Assembly: GCF_014206875.1 (NCBI RefSeq)
Contig: NZ_JACIJO010000003.1
Location: forward strand, 164,066-228,065
DNA: 64,000 bases
From: Algoriphagus iocasae
GTDB taxonomy: Bacteria > Bacteroidota > Bacteroidia > Cytophagales > Cyclobacteriaceae
Direction of reading: 5' to 3'
Shown here: in pieces, positions 63,513 to 64,000 of the stretch
Layout of the letters: every line of letters begins with the position of its first letter
How positions within the stretch are numbered: position 1 is the stretch's first letter
Program-made: the position numbers and the translations under genes
Notes under the pieces: generated by a model
What the model saw: the letters and a program-made list of their open reading frames with translations, nothing else
Database searches by the model: none
Told to the model about the DNA's origin: nothing

Positions 63513-63998
63513 ATGATAACAGTAGAAAAAGAAAGACCAGTGGAGGTTTGTGATGCGCCAAACTCCCAAGAAAATTTAGAAAAAGGATTATCTCTTTTGA
63601 AGTACATGATTATTGGTGTGCTTTTCGGAATTGTATTTGTAAAAGCTGAGATCATTTCATGGTTTAGAATTCAGGAAATGTTCAGACTTCAGTCATTTCA
63701 TATGTATGGGGTGATAGGATCAGCAATCATCACAGGAATAATTTCTATCCAAATCATCAAACGATTTGGGATCAAGACGATTTCAGGTGAAAAAGTAAAT
63801 ATTCCAAATAAGGAATTCAGAAAAGGTCAGATTATCGGAGGATTTATTTTTGGATTAGGCTGGGCAATTACTGGGGCTTGTCCTGGACCTTTGTTTGCAC
63901 AGATAGGTAGTGGATTTACCGTGGTATTTGTGACCTTGTTATCCGCAATTGCCGGTACATGGGTTTATGGAAGATTTTCGCATAAAATGCCGAACTAA
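63513..63998 (+). CDS. YeeE/YedE half transporter, second subunit
   Basis: A 161-residue membrane protein. Its N-terminal 25 residues are soluble with one Cys (EVCDAP); four membrane helices follow. The family motif is WAITGACPGPLFAQIGSG, with Cys123 in GACPGP. It forms the second half of the split YeeE/YedE transporter with the preceding gene. It ends 2 bp before the window edge with a TAA stop, so the operon may continue. Confidence 0.88.
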   Translation: MITVEKERPVEVCDAPNSQENLEKGLSLLKYMIIGVLFGIVFVKAEIISWFRIQEMFRLQSFHMYGVIGSAIITGIISIQIIKRFGIKTISGEKVNIPNKEFRKGQIIGGFIFGLGWAITGACPGPLFAQIGSGFTVVFVTLLSAIAGTWVYGRFSHKMPN

Positions 63999-64000
63999 GA

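Noticed and set aside
1..64000. tRNA, rRNA or riboswitch genes
   Set aside because: Gaps between genes are short and I saw no cloverleaf, rRNA-like or known riboswitch pattern; a covariance-model scan would be needed to exclude small RNAs.

Overview
This window looks like chromosomal DNA of a Bacteroidota (Bacteroidetes) bacterium of the order Cytophagales, probably Cyclobacteriaceae and Algoriphagus-like. The support is a gliding-motility lipoprotein GldH, a GWxTD-domain protein, LVIVD-repeat and DUF2723 proteins, an outer-membrane beta-barrel protein with a CarboxypepD_reg domain, menaquinone genes, AddAB-type recombination genes, Bacteroidota-type promoter boxes (TAnnTTTG) and few Shine-Dalgarno sites. 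The genus is inference. I saw no rRNA, tRNA, CRISPR array, transposase or prophage. Genes are dense, on both strands, with short gaps and many hairpin terminators.

Region by region. 1-4.6 kb (minus strand): a partial small protein, a membrane-anchored nitrilase-fold protein with no catalytic triad, a GH95 fucosidase and a TlpA-like thioredoxin. 4.6-9.3 kb: tex, an AAA/DUF4143 ATPase and a luciferase-like oxidoreductase. 9.6-12.8 kb: a cysteine-rich copper-binding-type protein and a large outer-membrane beta-barrel protein. 13.1-16.1 kb: an accessory-looking block with an 85-aa unknown, an XRE/S24 regulator, a TIR-transmembrane protein and a 259-aa unknown. 16.1-19.2 kb: a 2OG-Fe(II) oxygenase, a DUF2141 protein, and menE and menB in divergent orientation. 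19.2-25.5 kb: a beta-lactamase-fold hydrolase, DJ-1/PfpI, GNAT, an alpha/beta hydrolase, a VOC protein and a GH67 alpha-glucuronidase. 25.7-31.7 kb: addA-addB. 31.8-35.6 kb: a barrel protein, an LVIVD lipoprotein, a YciI-like protein and a DUF389 protein. 36-39.3 kb: a lone receiver domain and an MlaE-MlaF-MlaD type lipid transporter. 39.3-47 kb: an EEP-family protein, aconitase, two secreted TonB-C-terminal paralogues and pgi. 47.1-52.6 kb (minus): recQ-purD-ricT-gldH. 52.7-57.6 kb: kdsD-manC, then rlmB and a GWxTD protein on the minus strand, then a methyltransferase. 57.7-60.7 kb: a DUF2723 membrane protein. 60.9-64 kb: a sulfane-sulfur module of thioredoxin, a CstB-like persulfide dioxygenase/rhodanese and two half-size YeeE/YedE transporters.

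The most interesting signal is in the last 3.2 kb. All three transcription units there have a Crp/Fnr-like palindrome (TGTGA-N6-TNANN) centred 28.5-29.5 bp upstream of a TAnnTTTG-type promoter box, which is the position of a class II activator site. Two of the three also share CGAACTG at the same offset. This points to an activated sulfur-detoxification regulon whose regulator is not in the window. Next are the XRE/S24-TIR block, with an intrinsic terminator ending right at the TIR start codon and several palindromes in the 329-bp upstream gap; the nitrilase pseudoenzyme; and a dispersed GAGCGGAGTCGA repeat family, one pair of which is inverted.
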